DNA of 26,636 nt, from NCBI GenBank assembly GCA_004322375.1, contig SCUC01000106.1:1-26636 (forward strand). The letters are read 5' to 3'. The translations under genes and the position numbers were made by a program. This stretch comes from Bacteroidota bacterium. GTDB taxonomy: Bacteria; Bacteroidota; Ignavibacteria; UBA10030; SZUA-254. A model generated the notes under the pieces. The model did no database searches. It saw only the letters and a list, made by a program, of their open reading frames with translations, and was not told the origin of the DNA. Shown here in pieces: positions 25,126-26,636 of this stretch. The stretch's first letter is position 1, and each line of letters opens with the position of its first letter.

Positions 25126-25160
25126 CAATGCAAAATGAAAAATTAAAAATGGAAAAAATC
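25126..25160 (+). repeat. A-rich 7-bp-period tract after a stop codon
   Basis: The units are CAATGCA, AAATGAA, AAATTAA, AAATGGA and AAAAATC. The first units match the tract that follows guaA (CAATGCA, AAATTAA). It fills part of the 73-base gap before the methyltransferase. Confidence 0.55.
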
Positions 25161-25195
25161 ATTACTATGTTCAACCCCGTATCATCAACTGAATT

Positions 25196-26011
25196 ATGAA
25201 ACCTGAAACAGAACAAGAGTATCTTCTCGGCGTGAATCAACAAGAATTGGAACGGCTGCAATTTCAGCATCGTGTCTGGAAGTCCGTTACCGATAATTTT
25301 TTCGACCGCCTGAATGTGCAGAGGGGATGGAACTGTCTGGATGTTGGCGGAGGTCCGGGGTTTGTGGCAATGGATTTACGCGAGCGCGTGGGAGAGAAAG
25401 GCAGCGTAACCATGCTTGAGCCTTCACAGTATTATTTTGAGTGGTTTCAACGGCGCGTGGAAGAACAACAATGGACGAATGTACATGCGATACAAGGAAC
25501 AGCGGAGACAGCCCAGCTGCCGAAGGAACAGTTCGATTTGATTTTTGTCAGGTGGGTGCTTTCGTTTGTGCCGGACCCGGAATTGTTCATTCTGAGCTTG
25601 AAGAAAGCGTTAAAGTCGGGCGGGAGGCTCGCGATTCAAGATTATTATTATGAGGGGCTTTCATTATATCCTCCCGGCGCATTCAACACTGTTGCGGACA
25701 TCATGAGAGCATATTACCGTTCCAAGGGTGGAGATGCGTATATTGCAGGAATGATCCCCTCCTTGTTTCGTAAGAATAATATCCGGCTGCTTGAACTTAC
25801 TCCGCATTGTTTGGCGGGCGGACCGGATAGCGATATAACCGAATGGGCAGGACAATTTTTCACCATGCACCTTCCTATCATGGCAGAGAAAGGCGTCCTT
25901 GCCAGAGAGCAATGTGATGCGATACTTGCCGATTGGCGTGAACACCGGAACAGCCCGGATATGCTTTTTATTTCACCTATTGTTGTTGATATAGCCGGAG
26001 TCAAATCATAA
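25196..26011 (+). CDS. Class I SAM-dependent methyltransferase
   Basis: The 271-residue protein has motif I as LDVGGGPGF at 48-56, which binds the methionine part of S-adenosylmethionine. The acidic residue for the ribose follows at the end of strand 2 (TMLEPS). Motif IV-like FDLIFVRWVLSFVPDPE and a post-motif helix with LKSGGRLAIQDYYY are typical of the UbiE/Methyltransf_11 group. The substrate is unknown; the aromatic residues after strand 5 suggest a small molecule and not protein. The start at 25196 is the first good ATG. The stop overlaps the next start by one base (TAATG), so translation is probably coupled to the M61 peptidase gene. Confidence 0.87.
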   Translation: MKPETEQEYLLGVNQQELERLQFQHRVWKSVTDNFFDRLNVQRGWNCLDVGGGPGFVAMDLRERVGEKGSVTMLEPSQYYFEWFQRRVEEQQWTNVHAIQGTAETAQLPKEQFDLIFVRWVLSFVPDPELFILSLKKALKSGGRLAIQDYYYEGLSLYPPGAFNTVADIMRAYYRSKGGDAYIAGMIPSLFRKNNIRLLELTPHCLAGGPDSDITEWAGQFFTMHLPIMAEKGVLAREQCDAILADWREHRNSPDMLFISPIVVDIAGVKS

Positions 26012-26636
26012 TGAAGTTTACTTTATGTGTTCTTTTTATTATTATGCTGTCTATGCAGATTGACGCGAAGCCCGTTGCAATTCGTTATACCCTTGGCATG
26101 TCGAAGCCTTCAACGCATTTCTTTGAAGTGGAGCTGACGATTGATTATCTTTCCAGAAGTGAGAAACAAATAGATTTTTGTATGCCGGTGTGGCGCCCCG
26201 GACGCTATCTTGTGCTTGATCTTGCGGGGGGCGTACAGGAATTTTCTGCCAGCGAAGCAAGCGGAAACGACCTTGCCTGGAAAAAAATAGATAAGGCGAC
26301 GTGGCGGGTTGAATCCCGCGGCAGCGCATCCGTTACAATTCGATACAAAGTCTATGCAAATGAATTTAACTTGCGCACGCGCGGCTTGAATCACGAGCAT
26401 GGATTTGTTGACGGGACGGCAGTATTCATGTATGTAGAAAAGTACCGTACGGTTCCCGCGACTTTGACGGTTCATCCGTTTAACGATTGGCACGTCACAA
26501 CGGGTTTAGATTCAGTAGAGGGAAAACGGAATGAGTTTACCGCTCCCAATTATGACGTGCTTGTTGATTGCCCTCTGGAAATTGGAACTCAACAGGACTT
26601 TCCCTTTGATGTTGACGGGACGCCGCATGTTCTCAG
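26011..26636 (+). CDS. M61-family (glycyl aminopeptidase-like) peptidase, 3' end outside the window
   Basis: The open frame from the ATG at 26011 runs without a stop to the window edge (208 complete codons). A short signal peptide (MKFTLCVLFIIMLSMQIDA) is followed by the M61 N-terminal domain: PSTHFFEVELTIDY, CMPVWRPGRYLVLDLAGGV, the segment RTRGLNHEHGFVDGTAVFMY, and YDVLVDCPLEIG. These are characteristic of the family, which also carries a central HExxH zinc peptidase domain and a PDZ domain. Those parts would lie beyond the window. It is probably a periplasmic aminopeptidase. It overlaps the methyltransferase stop by one base and lies in the same run of genes as the M14 peptidase. Confidence 0.85.
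   Translation, partial: MKFTLCVLFIIMLSMQIDAKPVAIRYTLGMSKPSTHFFEVELTIDYLSRSEKQIDFCMPVWRPGRYLVLDLAGGVQEFSASEASGNDLAWKKIDKATWRVESRGSASVTIRYKVYANEFNLRTRGLNHEHGFVDGTAVFMYVEKYRTVPATLTVHPFNDWHVTTGLDSVEGKRNEFTAPNYDVLVDCPLEIGTQQDFPFDVDGTPHVL

Overview
The window (about 26.6 kb, moderate GC) comes from a bacterium of the Bacteroidota/Ignavibacteriota side of the FCB superphylum. The clearest marker is a family of secreted proteins that end in a type IX secretion (T9SS) sorting domain built around NYPNPFNP. Four such genes lie here. Translation starts mix Shine-Dalgarno and A-rich leaders. Nothing marks it as a plasmid or phage: the backbone is housekeeping (guaA, tyrS) and envelope/secretion genes, with intergenic spaces rich in small repeats. 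No rRNA, tRNA, CRISPR array or transposase gene was seen. The assignment below phylum level is inference.

Layout. 1-3.1 kb: guaA and tyrS, separated by a repeat-filled spacer. 3.1-5.7 kb: an orphan antitoxin-like gene, a lipoprotein ending like an outer-membrane barrel, an exported TolB/WD40-like propeller protein, and a cysteine-less alkyltransferase-like DNA-damage protein (PWQR motif) overlapping the end of the propeller gene. 5.9-7.0 kb: a T9SS-exported protein with a strong terminator. 7.1-12.2 kb: the most notable locus, a two-gene signalling unit. A membrane protein with about 14 Reg_prop blades, a Y_Y_Y domain, one membrane helix and an intact Ser/Thr kinase domain is followed 12 bases later by a GAF-AAA+-Fis sigma-54 activator. 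12.2-15.5 kb, minus strand: a T9SS-exported esterase, a RelE-type toxin-antitoxin pair whose toxin carries a one-base frameshift, and a lipoprotein propeller. 15.9-21.0 kb: a truncated receiver domain, then two convergent large T9SS-exported BNR/YCF48-like proteins. 21.1-22.0 kb: a prohibitin/SPFH protein. 22.3 kb to the end: an exported M14 metallopeptidase, a SAM methyltransferase and the start of an M61 peptidase.

The genes make sense together as envelope and secretion functions plus one transmembrane sensor. In Bacteroides the same 14-bladed sensor head is normally joined to a histidine kinase (hybrid two-component systems). Here the output is a Ser/Thr kinase that probably acts on the adjacent sigma-54 activator. 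That would couple extracytoplasmic sensing to sigma-54 transcription without a phosphorelay. This is the best candidate for a little-described system.

The second theme is repeats. Degenerate 7-bp-period tracts abut stop codons and start codons at several genes. Small palindromes with TAAA/TTTA loops cluster in one 200-bp element. Two palindromes sit in frame inside the sorting domain of the esterase.
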